From the NCBI GenBank assembly GCA_942490895.1, contig CALNZC010000094.1, positions 1 to 64,000 on the forward strand: 64,000 nucleotides of DNA. The letters run 5' to 3'. The notes under the pieces were generated by a model. The model was not told where the DNA came from and made no database searches. It was given only the letters and a program-made list of their open reading frames with translations. Shown here piece by piece: positions 38,715-48,529 of this stretch. The position numbers were made by a program, and so were the translations under genes. The DNA is from JAGNXB01 sp942490895 (GTDB lineage: Bacteria > Bacteroidota > Bacteroidia > Chitinophagales > Saprospiraceae). The number at the start of each line of letters is the position of its first letter. Within the stretch, counting starts at the first letter, position 1.

Positions 38715-40193
38715 ATGAGTACAGAGAAGAAATCGTTTTTTGGCGTCATGAAGTCCTACAACAAGGGCTTTTGGGTCGCCAGCGTCATGGAACTGTTCGA
38801 ACGTTGGGCCTGGTATGGCCTCTTTGCCGTCCTGGCACTCTATCTGACTGGATCAACGGACGAAGGAGGACTTGGATTCTCCCATACAGAGAAAGGACAG
38901 ATCATGGGGATCGTCACCGCCATTCTGTACCTCTTACCCCTGTTCACCGGCGTGATTGCCGATAAAATTGGCTACAAACTATCACTCATCATCGCCTACG
39001 TCCTCCTGATCTCAGGCTATTATTTCATGGGGGAAGTGCAATCCTATACCAGTGTATTCATTGTTTTCCTTTGGGTTGCCCTGGGCGCAGCCATGTTTAA
39101 ACCGGTGGCCTCTGCAATTATCACGAAAAACACCGATCAGTCCAATTCCACACTGGGTTTTGGTATTTTTTATATGATGGTCAACATTGGTGGCTTTATT
39201 GGTCCCGCTTTTTCATCCACCTTGCGAACCCAGTTTGGTTGGAAGATCATCTTTTTACAAGCAGCCATTGTCATTGCGATCAACCTGGTCATTCTGCTGA
39301 TATTCTATAAAGAAGCAGATCGGGAGAAAAATACAGATACTTTATTGGAGACCATCAAAAGCTCCTTGATCAATATCTGGGAAGCGGTGAAAGACACTCG
39401 TCTTTCCGTATTACTGATCATCATGGTCGGCTTCTGGACCATGTTCAACCAACTATTCTATACCCTTCCCACCTTTATTGAGGATTGGGTCAACACTAGA
39501 GCATTACACGATTCCATAGCACAAGTATCCCCCTGGCTTGCCAATGTCATGAGTGGAGGCGGCGACTCCGTGAATCCGGAAATGCTCATCAACATTGATG
39601 CGGGCGCGATCATTGTATTCCAGTTGATCGTATCCTATTTTGTATTAAAAATACGGCACGTGAGTGCCATGATCACCGGATTTACGATTGCCGCGATCGG
39701 TATTGGCATTACCTTCTATACAGGGAATGGTTTTTACACCATTCTGGGTATCGTCATTTTTGCCATCGGTGAGATGATGACCAATCCGACCTTCTCGTCC
39801 TTTATTGCACTGATATCTCCAAAGGGAAAGGAGGCACTCTACATGGGAACCTATTTCCTGCCCATTTTCCTGGGCAACTTCCTGACCACGTTTATCTCAG
39901 GCAATCTATACGAGGCCTGGTCGGACAAACTGAGTTTACTCCAGGCAGAAATGGCCAGCAGAGGAATTGCCATGCCTGAAATAACCTCAGAGTTTACCAA
40001 AAACAATTATTTCACTTCTGCCTCCGAAAAGCTGGGCATGACCGAAGTTGAAATGACCCAATTTATCTGGGACACCTATAATCCGAACGCGATCTGGTAT
40101 GTCATTACCGGTATTGGCGCTGTAACGATTCTGGCTTTGGTCGTTTATGACAGAGTGGTTATCCGACCACGGGAGGCAAGAGCTACTCAGTAG
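38715..40193 (+). CDS. POT/PTR-family peptide:proton symporter (MFS)
   Basis: A 492-residue membrane protein with about twelve helices. ELFERWAWYGLFAVLALYL is the first-helix signature of the POT family (ERFxxYGxxxxLxxYL), followed by KGQIMGIVTAILYLLPLFTG, IADKIGYK and, in helix 5, FYMMVNIGGFIGPAFSS. A periplasmic loop between helices 7 and 8 is longer than usual (VNTRALHDSIAQVSPWLANV). POT carriers import di- and tripeptides with protons; the divergent sequence makes the substrate uncertain. A terminator follows. Confidence 0.85.
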   Translation: MSTEKKSFFGVMKSYNKGFWVASVMELFERWAWYGLFAVLALYLTGSTDEGGLGFSHTEKGQIMGIVTAILYLLPLFTGVIADKIGYKLSLIIAYVLLISGYYFMGEVQSYTSVFIVFLWVALGAAMFKPVASAIITKNTDQSNSTLGFGIFYMMVNIGGFIGPAFSSTLRTQFGWKIIFLQAAIVIAINLVILLIFYKEADREKNTDTLLETIKSSLINIWEAVKDTRLSVLLIIMVGFWTMFNQLFYTLPTFIEDWVNTRALHDSIAQVSPWLANVMSGGGDSVNPEMLINIDAGAIIVFQLIVSYFVLKIRHVSAMITGFTIAAIGIGITFYTGNGFYTILGIVIFAIGEMMTNPTFSSFIALISPKGKEALYMGTYFLPIFLGNFLTTFISGNLYEAWSDKLSLLQAEMASRGIAMPEITSEFTKNNYFTSASEKLGMTEVEMTQFIWDTYNPNAIWYVITGIGAVTILALVVYDRVVIRPREARATQ

Positions 40194-40257
40194 TTGACAT
40201 TTAACTTGATTGAGAACAATATGTAAAATTGAATATTGCCTCATGTTGTTTTGAAAA

Positions 40258-40297
40258 AGAAAAAGGCGGCCCTGAATGCTTGGGGTCGCCTTTCTAT
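40258..40297 (+). terminator. Intrinsic terminator after the POT gene
   Basis: AAAGGCGGCCC and GGGTCGCCTTT form a stem with one mismatch, an A-run before and TTTCTATT after. Bidirectional operation is possible. Confidence 0.8.
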
Positions 40298-40423
40298 TGG
40301 TTTAAAGTAGCTCTGCACTACCTTAGTTCATCTCGAGATAGTCCAATACATCCATATTGGCATGCAGCACACGAATAAGAGGCACCTCCATTATGCAATA
40401 AAAAATAAATTTGATTATTAAAT

Positions 40424-42095
40424 ATGAATAAATACATTCGCATCCTCCTTGTTCTAAGTATGACTATTTGGCTTGCTGATATAATGTGTCAGGAATCATT
40501 GCTACCAATATATTCTAATCCCATGGTTTTTATCGACAGTTCAGGTAGCGTCGTTGGAACGCTCCCAGAAGGATATAAAATATTAAACACAAAAAGATGG
40601 CAAACACGACAGTGGATTCATGCGTGGTCTTGCTGGCAACTCCGTACCGACGAATGCATTGATTCCCGCGAAGGATTTTACCTCCGACAAGATCTCCTTT
40701 TATGATAAAACAGGAAAATTCATGTTGTCTTATGGCGACCAGTTTGAATCCATCAGTCCGAATATCAATGGATTTCATTTGGCCAAAAAAGTCGATAATA
40801 CAAGCATGCTGCCTAGAACCTCGTACCATTTTATAGATTCATCCGGATCTCGAGCATTTGAATACAATGGATATTACAAAGCTGACGCATTCAATGAAGG
40901 CCTTGCAGCAGTGAACCATCGTGGCTGGCATTATATCGACAAACAGGGAAAAAGGTATGAGCTCATGGATTCAACCATCACCAATATATCCGAAGTTTCT
41001 TCATTCTACAACGGAGTCTCCAAAGTCAAAATCAGAAAGGGCAGATATAAATCCGGAGATCATTACAGGTACGTTTTTTATGATAAAAAGGGTACTAAAG
41101 TACTGGATACTGAAGATATTTTTCCCGATAATTATATCGCCAGAATGGGGAACATGAGAGACAGCATCTGTCGCGTAACTTTTCTAGACCAAAAAGGATA
41201 TACCACCTGGGGTGAAAGTGCATATGTCAATATAAAGGGTGAAGTCATTGGAAGATTTGACAGCTTGTTTAGGGTGAAAGAATTTACAGCTGGATTTGCT
41301 CCTATTCTCATTCAGACCCTCACTGTGAGGGGTTTTGAGAATAGTAAAGGATTCATTTTGAACAAATACGGTGAAAGCATAGGTTTTGATGAAAATAAAA
41401 CAGTGATCGAATTGCTGCACATTGATGATCAGTTCTATTGGGTATATCTAAGAGATAAGCGAGATTCCAGTAACTATTCCGGAGTGTTTGACGCCTCCAC
41501 TCGTGAATTTGTCTATCGGAATAAGCACGACATTATGGGCATAAAATGGGATCTGATCTCACTTCGTGATTCCAGATCAGGGAGATATTATGTTGTGAAT
41601 TATAAAACAGGAGAGGTCGTATACGATACCGATCAATCCAACCTGGTATTCAGTAACATGATTGAAGCATTAGCCCATAAGGAAAAAGTCCAAAAGTATA
41701 TCTGCAGAAAAACAGAAGATGTAACCAGCTTAAGTAAACTGCAGAACCTGAAAGAACTTACCTTGAAAAATATTGACATAGAGGCGCTTCCCAATAATCT
41801 TCGATTTCCCGGTTTAGAAATATTAAAAATCGACGACCTTAGAAATTTGAAAAAACTACCTGATCATATAAAAAGTTTAAAAAAGCTATCCTTGCGTAAT
41901 TGCACAAGTGCCGATAATCTGATGAGCATGGTAACGGGTCTGAAAGGACTGGAAGAGTTATTCATTATCAACTTTGATGTCACTGCAGAAGAAAAAAATA
42001 AAATAATCGGCTTGTATCCTGATGCAAACGTCACAATAAAAGGAAAGAAAAAGTACGCCGATTCAGAATTGCAAGAAGTGATCTATGGATTTTAA
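40424..42095 (+). CDS. WG-repeat protein with C-terminal leucine-rich repeats, frameshifted
   Basis: The frame starting at 40424 gives a signal peptide (LLVLSMTIWLADIMCQ) and a first WG-type unit (MVFIDSSGSVVGTLPEGY), and shifts near 40590 into the frame that continues to 42095. WG units (pattern FxDxxGKxVxxxF) include FYDKTGKFMLSYGDQFESIS, EGLAAVNHRGWHYIDKQGK and YAFYDKKGTK-like segments. The last 120 residues contain leucine-rich repeats (LQNLKELTLKNIDIEALPN, LKKLSLRNCTSADNLM). The role of such proteins is unknown; they are probably exported binding proteins. The single shift may be an error or a real mutation. Confidence 0.7.
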
Positions 42096-42205
42096 ACACA
42101 AAAAGACATAACGAGCATGTAAGCATGTCAAGTAAAAGAAGACTGCATTCTTAAGTGCGTCAATGATTCATGTTCATCCTCGCTAATCAATTGATCAACT
42201 GTAAA

Positions 42206-42306
42206 CAAAAAGGCGACCCCGATTTCCCGGAGCCGCCTTTCTTATTCTCGGGCTTCCTGATAGAAGTCATTATCATCGTATTTACTTCAGATCAAAGGGA
42301 TCCAGG
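42206..42306. repeat. Partial copy of the katG 3' end and terminator
   Basis: This stretch matches 44371-44472 over about 100 bases in the same orientation: AAAAGGCGACCCCGATTTCCCGGAGCCGCC hairpin, TTCTTATTCTCGGGCTTCCTGA, and TTACTTCAGATCAAA, which on the minus strand would read SLDPFDLK-stop against NLDRFDLK-stop in katG. It looks like the relic of a second katG end, and also acts as a terminator for the WG gene. Confidence 0.7.
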
Positions 42307-42479
42307 GAAAACGATAGCATAGCTCTTTAAGCACAGGTTCACACCCCACTTAGAATTTCCTTATGGATGAGCTGTCTTCCATTCGAGGTATACCAAAGCC
42401 GTTGAAGACAATTAAAACAATAACCGTGATGTCTTGCTGGCCAAGCCATGCCATATAAACCGTATCCTACAACTAGGGA

Positions 42480-43502
42480 TCAATCATCATCATCTCCATG
42501 GCGGTCTTTTCTCCGGCGGCCGTCCCTTCCCCTGACTTCATGTTCATCACTGCTCTTGTGGCAGGATACACAATCCGTAAAATTGGAAATACCTTCCTCC
42601 CGGTGCTCACGCTGAATATTGCTCACCGTATGCTCATGACAACCATAGCAGGTGTAGGTGCTGTAATTATTCTTCAAATGGCAAGTAGCACACTTGACTT
42701 GATGATCTCTATCCAAGACAAAATAGGAAGTGTGATTAAATGTAGACGGGACCCATTTATTAGTACCATGGCATTTTGAACAAGCATCTTTCACAGTACG
42801 ATGAAACGCATCGCCAGGCGCTTCATGGCAACTCACGCAATTGCTTCTAATGGCTGACTGCAAAATATCATGATTAAATGCTTTATCCAACTTCCACTCT
42901 ACAGTGCCATGGCATTTTGCGCATGCATTTGTCAATTGCAGGTGAAGCTTGTCCTCAGGTTTTTGGTGACAGCCCACACAATTGTCCCGTTCGGCAGGTT
43001 GCACCATGCCATGGTTGAAAGCAAGATCTGATTTCCATGCGGTTGTGCCATGGCATTTTGCGCAAGCATCTGTCAATTGCAGGTGAAGCTCATCCTCCGG
43101 TTTTTGGTGGCAAACAATGCAATCATTGATGACAGTCTTCGGCAGTAACTCATGCTTGAACCCTTTCGTCGCAGATTCAGGATTTAAGCCCGCGTGGTCG
43201 GTATGGCAGGCCGTACAAGCATATTTATCAAGGTTATTATGAAATAATATCTGCTCGCCCTTGATCGCGGTTCCAGTGGCAATGCCCAGTGAATCCCTGC
43301 CGATATCGGCCAGGGTATGGCATGCGATACACTTGCTGTTTTCGATTCCTCCGAACGCCGTATGGCATGAGAAGCATTGCTGCCGGATATCCTGGTGACC
43401 CTGTGACATCTCGCCTGGACTGAGCAGGATATACGGATACTGCACCATCAACAAGATGAAAATGGCAGATCCTATGATTCCAGTGATGACCAGATTTTTC
43501 AT
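42480..43502 (-). CDS. Dodecahaem c-type cytochrome
   Basis: A 340-residue exported cytochrome with one N-terminal membrane anchor (ITGIIGSAIFILLMVQYPYI) and twelve CxxCH haem sites: CFSCH, CIACH, CTACH, CIVCH, CAKCH, CVGCH, CAKCH, CVSCH, CSKCH, CATCH, CYGCH, CVSCH. An internal duplication is visible (CHQKPEDELHLQLTDACAKC and CHQKPEDKLHLQLTNACAKC, then a third, weaker unit). The layout resembles class III/cytochrome c7-like proteins. The C-terminal tail is highly charged (RDGRRRKDRHGDDDD). It overlaps the cytochrome b-like gene by four bases and presumably accepts electrons from it. Confidence 0.93.
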   Translation of the reverse strand: MKNLVITGIIGSAIFILLMVQYPYILLSPGEMSQGHQDIRQQCFSCHTAFGGIENSKCIACHTLADIGRDSLGIATGTAIKGEQILFHNNLDKYACTACHTDHAGLNPESATKGFKHELLPKTVINDCIVCHQKPEDELHLQLTDACAKCHGTTAWKSDLAFNHGMVQPAERDNCVGCHQKPEDKLHLQLTNACAKCHGTVEWKLDKAFNHDILQSAIRSNCVSCHEAPGDAFHRTVKDACSKCHGTNKWVPSTFNHTSYFVLDRDHQVKCATCHLKNNYSTYTCYGCHEHTVSNIQREHREEGISNFTDCVSCHKSSDEHEVRGRDGRRRKDRHGDDDD

Positions 43503-44071
43503 TTGCTAAACATGAATACAGTGATGATGTGAAAGAGCGAAAACAAGCCAAAAATGAAGGCAATCGGCAAGTGTATTATCCGCCATTGTTCCATGACATC
43601 CACCATGACAGAGTCGAGAAATAACTTTTTGTCCACAGCTTCGCTCTCCATGCCCGTATCCATCAATGCTTGCCGGCTTTCGTTCAAGCTGTCAAAGGAT
43701 CGCTTGAGCAGGAACTTGCCAACCAGGCCACTTGCCACGCTGATCAGGAGCATCACTACGGCCAGCCACGGCAATATGGCATTGAAATGAATGCCCGCAT
43801 GAACAAGCAACAGAATCGAACCGCCCCAGGCAAGGTATTCATGGAAAATCAACAATTTCCTTGGCGAACCGGATCGAATCATTCTGCGTTTCCGCAAGGA
43901 ATAAACAAAGGAAAGGAGCAGGAGGAAGGTGCCAACATAGCCTAAGTAACGACCCACTCCAGCAAATTGATAATAATGAAGCATGTAATCTATTCCGATG
44001 GTGATCAAGAACATCAGAGCATACCATTGTATAAAAGGCACGACATACCTCAGCACTGGTTTATGTTTCAT
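43499..44071 (-). CDS. Four- to five-helix cytochrome b-like membrane protein
   Basis: A 190-residue membrane protein whose hydrophobic segments include WYALMFLITIGIDYMLHYY, LGYVGTFLLLLSFVYSL, LAWGGSILLLVHAGIHF and PIAFIFGLFSLFHIITVFM. Histidines in FHEY, LLLVHAGIHF, IIHLPIAF and SLFHIIT are spaced to bind b-type haem across the membrane, as in cytochrome b561 or NapC-partner quinol oxidoreductases. It stands first in a two-gene operon with the dodecahaem cytochrome (ATGA overlap), suggesting quinol oxidation feeding the periplasmic cytochrome. The exact family is not certain. Confidence 0.65.
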   Translation of the reverse strand: MKHKPVLRYVVPFIQWYALMFLITIGIDYMLHYYQFAGVGRYLGYVGTFLLLLSFVYSLRKRRMIRSGSPRKLLIFHEYLAWGGSILLLVHAGIHFNAILPWLAVVMLLISVASGLVGKFLLKRSFDSLNESRQALMDTGMESEAVDKKLFLDSVMVDVMEQWRIIHLPIAFIFGLFSLFHIITVFMFSK

Positions 44072-44156
44072 AGATCACATGATTTACAGTTGCTTTAAAC
44101 TGTAGAAAAAACCTGGATTCCGGTGTAAGTATCACTCTTTTCTATACAAGAACCAG

Positions 44157-44173
44157 TGATATAGATCATATCA
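44157..44173. promoter_or_regulatory. Palindrome upstream of the cytochrome operon
   Basis: TGATATagatcATATCA is a perfect 6-bp inverted repeat with a 5-bp spacer, 86 bases upstream of the minus-strand start at 44071. It could be an operator, perhaps for a Crp/Fnr-type regulator, but the spacing does not fit the FNR consensus exactly. Confidence 0.4.
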
Positions 44174-44370
44174 GATGGGTACTTATTAACCAGGGGGTGA
44201 AGGGTTGTTCGTTTGAAAATTGAATTGATTTAAGACACAACGTTGGTTGCAGAGATTAGAAAAGGGCAGACGTACTTTTAGCGATACTCTTACCCCTTAG
44301 ATGTAGTCCAATATTTTGCACTGGTGGAACGGAACTGCGACTAGAGGAACTGATAGTAACCAGTCTGACC

Positions 44371-44447
44371 AAAAAAAGGCGACCCCGATCTCCCGGAGCC
44401 GCCATTCTTATTCTCGGGCTTCCTGAGTGAAGCCATTCTCATTGGAG
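44371..44447 (-). terminator. katG terminator (repeat copy 2)
   Basis: AAAAAAAGGCGACCCCGATC...CGGAGCCGCC hairpin 20-70 bases downstream of the katG stop on the minus strand; together with the last codons of katG it forms the second copy of the repeat at 42206-42306. Confidence 0.65.
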
Positions 44448-46679
44448 TTACTTCAGATCAAACCGGTCCAGGTTCATCACCTTATTCCAGGCAGCGACGA
44501 AGTCTCGGATGAACTTCTCATTCGCATCGCTCTGGGCATACACCTCAGAGATTGCCCGCAACTGGGAGTTGGAACCGAAGACCAGATCTACACGGCTACC
44601 CGTCCACTTCACTTCACCGGTCTTGCGATCACGACCTTCAAACTCCTGCTCTGACTTGGGTGTCCATACGGTACCCATATCGATCAGATTGACAAAGAAG
44701 TCGTTGGTGAGCTTGCCTAGACGCTTGGTGAACACCCCTTGGGTGGAACCACCCGTGTTGGCACCCAACACTCGTAGTCCGCCGACCAGTACCGTCATTT
44801 CCGGTGCACTCAGCGTCAGCAGTTGTGCCTTGTCTAGCAGCATTTCCTCTGCTTGAACGCTGTAAGCTTTCTTCTGGAAATTACGGAATCCATCGGCCTG
44901 TGGCTCTAGGAAGGCAAAGCTTTCCACATCCGTCTGCTCCTGGGTCGCATCGGTGCGTCCAGGGGTGAACGGTACGGTCACCTTGTGCCCTTCATCGCTC
45001 GCGGCCTTTTCGATGGCGGCACATCCACCAAGGACGATCAGATCGGCCAGGGAGATCTTCTTTCCGCCAGTCGCTGCGCCATTGAAGCCTTTCTGGATAC
45101 CTTCCAGCACACTGAGCACCTTGCTCAACTGCGCCGGGTCATTGGCCGCCCAGAACTTCTGGGGCGCCAGTCGGATACGTGCTCCGTTAGCACCACCGCG
45201 CATGTCACTACCCCGGAAGGTAGAGGCAGACGCCCAGGCTGTGGAGATCAGCTCGGACACACTCAAACCGGATGAGAGAATGGCCGTCTTGAGATCCGGG
45301 ATATCATGCGCATCGACCATCTTGTGATCGACCGCTGGAACCGGATCCTGCCAGATCAGTTCTTCCTTCGGTACTTCCGGACCCAGATAACGTTCCCGTG
45401 GTCCCATATCCCGGTGGGTCAGCTTGTACCAGGCCCTCGCAAAGGCATCGGCAAACTCGTCCGGGTTCTTGTGGAAATGGCGAGAGATCGGTTCATAGAT
45501 CGGGTCGAAGCGCAGGGACAGATCAGCCGTGGTCATCATCGGCGGATGCTTCTTGTCTGGATTGTGTGCATCGGGGATCATATGCTCGGGCTTGCAATCC
45601 TTGGCTACCCACTGGTGGGCACCTGCCGGACTCTTGGTCAACTCCCACTCGTATCCGAAGAGCATGTCAAAGTATCCGTTATCCCACTGGGTAGGATTGG
45701 GCTTCCAGGCACCTTCGATACCACTGGTGGTGGTGTGTTCACCCTTACCCGTGCCGAGTTTGTTGATCCAGCCCAATCCCTGGTTTTCCAGGGGTGCTGC
45801 TTCTGGCTCTGCACCGACCAATGCCGGATCACCGGCACCGTGGGCCTTACCGAAGGTATGTCCTCCGGCCACCAGGGCAACTGTTTCATAATCGTTCATG
45901 GCCATCCGGCCAAAGGTCTCGCGGACGTCACGGCCGGAAGCGACCGGATCAGGATTACCGTCCGGACCTTCCGGATTGACATAGATCAATCCCATTTGTA
46001 CTGCAGCCAGAGGATTATCCAGATCGCGATCGCCACTGTAGCGGCTGTGCGGTTTGTCGCTTGTAGCCAGCCACTCCTTCTCGGCGCCCCAATAGATATC
46101 TTCTTCAGGCTGCCAAATGTCTTCCCGGCCACCACCGAAACCGAAGGTCTTGAAACCCATGGATTCGAGAGCGACGTTCCCAGCGAGGATCAGGAGATCC
46201 GCCCAGGAGATCTTGTTGCCATATTTCTGCTTGATGGGCCAGAGCAGGCGGCGAGCCTTGTCCAGGTTGCCATTGTCCGGCCAGCTGTTGATCGGAGCGA
46301 AGCGCTGATTTCCAGTACCTCCTCCCCCACGGCCATCAGCGGTGCGGTACGTACCGGCACTGTGCCAGGTCATCCGAATGAAGAGTCCACCATAGTGTCC
46401 ATAGTCAGCCGGCCACCAGTCCTTACTGTCCGTCATGAGTTTCTTGAGGTCAGCTTTCAATCCGGCATAATCCAGGCTCTTGAATGCCTCTGCATAATCA
46501 AAGTCAGGCCCCAATGGATTGGAGGCCGGAGCATGCTGATGGAGGATACTGAGGTTGAGTTGATTGGGCCACCAGTCCCGGTTTCCCGTGCCAGCTACAG
46601 CGCCTTGCTTCACTGCACCTCCCATGAATGGGCATTTTCCAGCGCCACCTGAATTGCCCGTGTGTTTCGTATTGTCCAT
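44448..46679 (-). CDS. katG: Catalase-peroxidase
   Basis: A 743-residue haem enzyme that destroys hydrogen peroxide. The distal site reads FIRMTWHSAGTYR (Arg, Trp, His), followed by DGRGGGGTGNQRFAPINSWP and KYGNKISWADLLILAGNVAL; the proximal histidine is in ALVAGGHTFGKAHGAG. The second, haem-free half is complete and ends NLDRFDLK. The distal motif has serine after histidine (WHS), where many relatives have alanine. Length matches bacterial KatG. A promoter-like TAAGTTTG lies on the minus strand 28-35 bases upstream (46707-46714), fitting the Bacteroidetes -7 box TAnnTTTG. Confidence 0.97.
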   Translation of the reverse strand: MDNTKHTGNSGGAGKCPFMGGAVKQGAVAGTGNRDWWPNQLNLSILHQHAPASNPLGPDFDYAEAFKSLDYAGLKADLKKLMTDSKDWWPADYGHYGGLFIRMTWHSAGTYRTADGRGGGGTGNQRFAPINSWPDNGNLDKARRLLWPIKQKYGNKISWADLLILAGNVALESMGFKTFGFGGGREDIWQPEEDIYWGAEKEWLATSDKPHSRYSGDRDLDNPLAAVQMGLIYVNPEGPDGNPDPVASGRDVRETFGRMAMNDYETVALVAGGHTFGKAHGAGDPALVGAEPEAAPLENQGLGWINKLGTGKGEHTTTSGIEGAWKPNPTQWDNGYFDMLFGYEWELTKSPAGAHQWVAKDCKPEHMIPDAHNPDKKHPPMMTTADLSLRFDPIYEPISRHFHKNPDEFADAFARAWYKLTHRDMGPRERYLGPEVPKEELIWQDPVPAVDHKMVDAHDIPDLKTAILSSGLSVSELISTAWASASTFRGSDMRGGANGARIRLAPQKFWAANDPAQLSKVLSVLEGIQKGFNGAATGGKKISLADLIVLGGCAAIEKAASDEGHKVTVPFTPGRTDATQEQTDVESFAFLEPQADGFRNFQKKAYSVQAEEMLLDKAQLLTLSAPEMTVLVGGLRVLGANTGGSTQGVFTKRLGKLTNDFFVNLIDMGTVWTPKSEQEFEGRDRKTGEVKWTGSRVDLVFGSNSQLRAISEVYAQSDANEKFIRDFVAAWNKVMNLDRFDLK

Positions 46680-46706
46680 TTCTATCGTTTTAGTCTAGAG
46701 ATGGAA

Positions 46707-46714
46707 CAAACTTA
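46707..46714 (-). promoter_or_regulatory. Bacteroidetes-type -7 box upstream of katG
   Basis: On the minus strand TAAGTTTG matches TAnnTTTG, the -7 element of Bacteroidetes sigma factor promoters, 28 bases before the katG ATG. A matching -33 TTTG was not found, so support is partial. Confidence 0.4.
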
Positions 46715-47125
46715 GGATAATCTTTGTTTAGTGCCGCCCTGAAGAATGGAGGTTGAACACCTTCCATTATTGTGATCCCCGTAGGAGAATTGGCATGGTG
46801 ATCTTTACCAAAGCCAGACAGAAGGCGTGTGTTGAGGAGTTATGGAGTTATGGAGTTATGGAGGAAGTTTATTCGTTTATTCGAATTATCCTTGTCAAAA
46901 GAGGGCCTTGCACCTGCCAGTCCGCCAGCTGGCGGAGGAGGTCAGGTTTATGATCCCCTACCCAGGAAGTTGAGCACAGAACAATAGTTCAGTGTTCCGA
47001 GCCCCCAGTCAGGTTACTGAAAAGTTCCATTGATCAGCTCATTGGCTCGAATCGAAGCAATTCACGGTTGACCGATTTATTTCATTATTTTGGACGGTAT
47101 GATCCGGATAAACAAAGCATAGTTA
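46715..47125. repeat. Gap with GGAGTTATG tandem repeat and GC palindrome
   Basis: GAGTTATGG is repeated three times at 46836-46863 (period 9). The perfect palindrome TCCGCCAGCTGGCGGA is at 46921-46936; the same 16 bases occur at 49838-49853. No gene is supported. Confidence 0.7.
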
Positions 47126-47695
47126 ATGACAGGAAAAAAATCATTTTCCATCATACTACTGGCCGTACTCCTGGCCATGTCCTGTAAACAACCGGAATGG
47201 CTGATCCAGGACAAACAAGCCAACTGGACCCCCTCCGGCAATGCCACCTGGACCTTCACTGATCAGGAGATCATCGGTCAGGCCTCGGATCAATCCGGGT
47301 TTCTGATCTCCCGCCAGATCCTTACCGAGTTTACCCTGGAACTGGAATTCTATCCCGACAGTACCATCAACTCCGGTGTGTTGATCCACTGTCAACATCA
47401 GCAGATCAACCCGACGAATTGCTATGAGGTCAATATCTATGACCTTCATCCTATTCAGACGTATCGCACCGGCTCCATTGTCACTCGAGTCACCGCCCGG
47501 CGCAATCTGAACACCATCAACCAATGGAACCGGTACCGTATCACCATGGAGAACCACCGGCTCCGCGTCTGGCTGAATGGTACCCTCACCGCCGACCTGC
47601 CCAATGCCGATCTGGAAAATGGCCATGTCGTCCTGCAGGCTGCCGGAACCGGTCAAATCCGATTCCGGAATATCCGGTTTCAACCCGTAAAGTAA
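47126..47695 (+). CDS. DUF1080 (3-keto-disaccharide hydrolase-like) lipoprotein
   Basis: A 189-residue exported lipoprotein (LAVLLAMSCKQPEW) with a concanavalin-like beta-sandwich of the DUF1080 family: NWTPSGNATWTFTDQEIIGQ, EFTLELEFYPDSTINSGVLI, CYEVNIYDLHPIQTYRTGSI, INQWNRYRITMENHRLRVWL and GQIRFRNIRFQPV. Family members include enzymes acting on 3-keto-glycosides, but many are uncharacterised. It stands alone between repeat-rich gaps. Confidence 0.8.
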   Translation: MTGKKSFSIILLAVLLAMSCKQPEWLIQDKQANWTPSGNATWTFTDQEIIGQASDQSGFLISRQILTEFTLELEFYPDSTINSGVLIHCQHQQINPTNCYEVNIYDLHPIQTYRTGSIVTRVTARRNLNTINQWNRYRITMENHRLRVWLNGTLTADLPNADLENGHVVLQAAGTGQIRFRNIRFQPVK

Positions 47696-48529
47696 TTGGT
47701 AACTCTGTTTCTATTCCAGAGCCCGGAAAAGTGGAGGAGTTTGGAGGGGAGGAGTTAAGGAGAGAGCTTATAAGAAGTCGTGGCCAAATCTGGGCCCAAA
47801 AAACGGTATTCGGTGTTCGGTGTTCGGTTTTGGGCTAAAAAGAATTTCGGTACTTAAATTCTTAACCGTTGCCAAACGAGGGACTGGACCCCGAGTACTC
47901 GGGGGGCCGGATCCAGATATCCGCCTACTGGCGGATCGTCTGGGCCTGAAAAGCGGAGGAGTTGGGAGGTTATGCGTGGAGGAGGTTATTGAGTTATTTC
48001 GTTATTGAGTTATTTCGAAGGGCATGTGATAAGCCATTGCAATGATGATATCTGGACCAGGGGATCAGGGCCGATGACCGCCACAAAATCCGTGTCATCC
48101 ATTCATCTATGGAAATGCGTGATTATGACAATATGCAGCGTTCTGTGTTATTGAGTTAATAAGTTATTTCGGAAGGGAATTGTCGGGGGATGAACCCTCA
48201 AAGGGTTCAAAACAATAGCCCCGGACTGTGTCTGGACATGGGGTCTTTAGCCCCATCGTCCATGGTGAAATCCGGGGTGCAGATGTCCGAACCATTCAAC
48301 CCTGGAGGGGTTGAAGCGTTTTGGATGGCGGAGGTTATCAGGGCAGGCGTGGTTGAGCTACTTCCTTCGGTAGTCGGGATGTCGAGCGACCATCGCCAAA
48401 CGAGGGCCCAGGCATGAATACCAAGTGAATAAATCGGTTTGCAGGAACCATAATTGAAATTCTGAATTGAATGCATGATCCACTTCGGGCAAATCAACTA
48501 ATTTGATCACTTGTGATCTTACATAAAAG
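47696..48529. repeat. 830-bp gap filled with dispersed repeats
   Basis: Holds a perfect CCCCGAGTACTCGGGG palindrome (47889-47904); a REP-like hairpin GGATCCAGATATCCGC/GCGGATCGTCTGGGCC (47909-47946); a 16-bp tandem TTATTGAGTTATTTCG (47987-48017); and from 48182 to about 48330 a repeat with AACCCTCAAAGGGTTC, ATGGGGTCTTTAGCCCCAT and CAACCCTGGAGGGGTTG hairpins, a kind often seen between Bacteroidetes genes. No gene is supported. Confidence 0.7.

Noticed and set aside
45306..46652. Long plus-strand frame opposite katG
   Set aside because: katG is clearly the real gene; the opposite frame has no known family and arises from codon bias.
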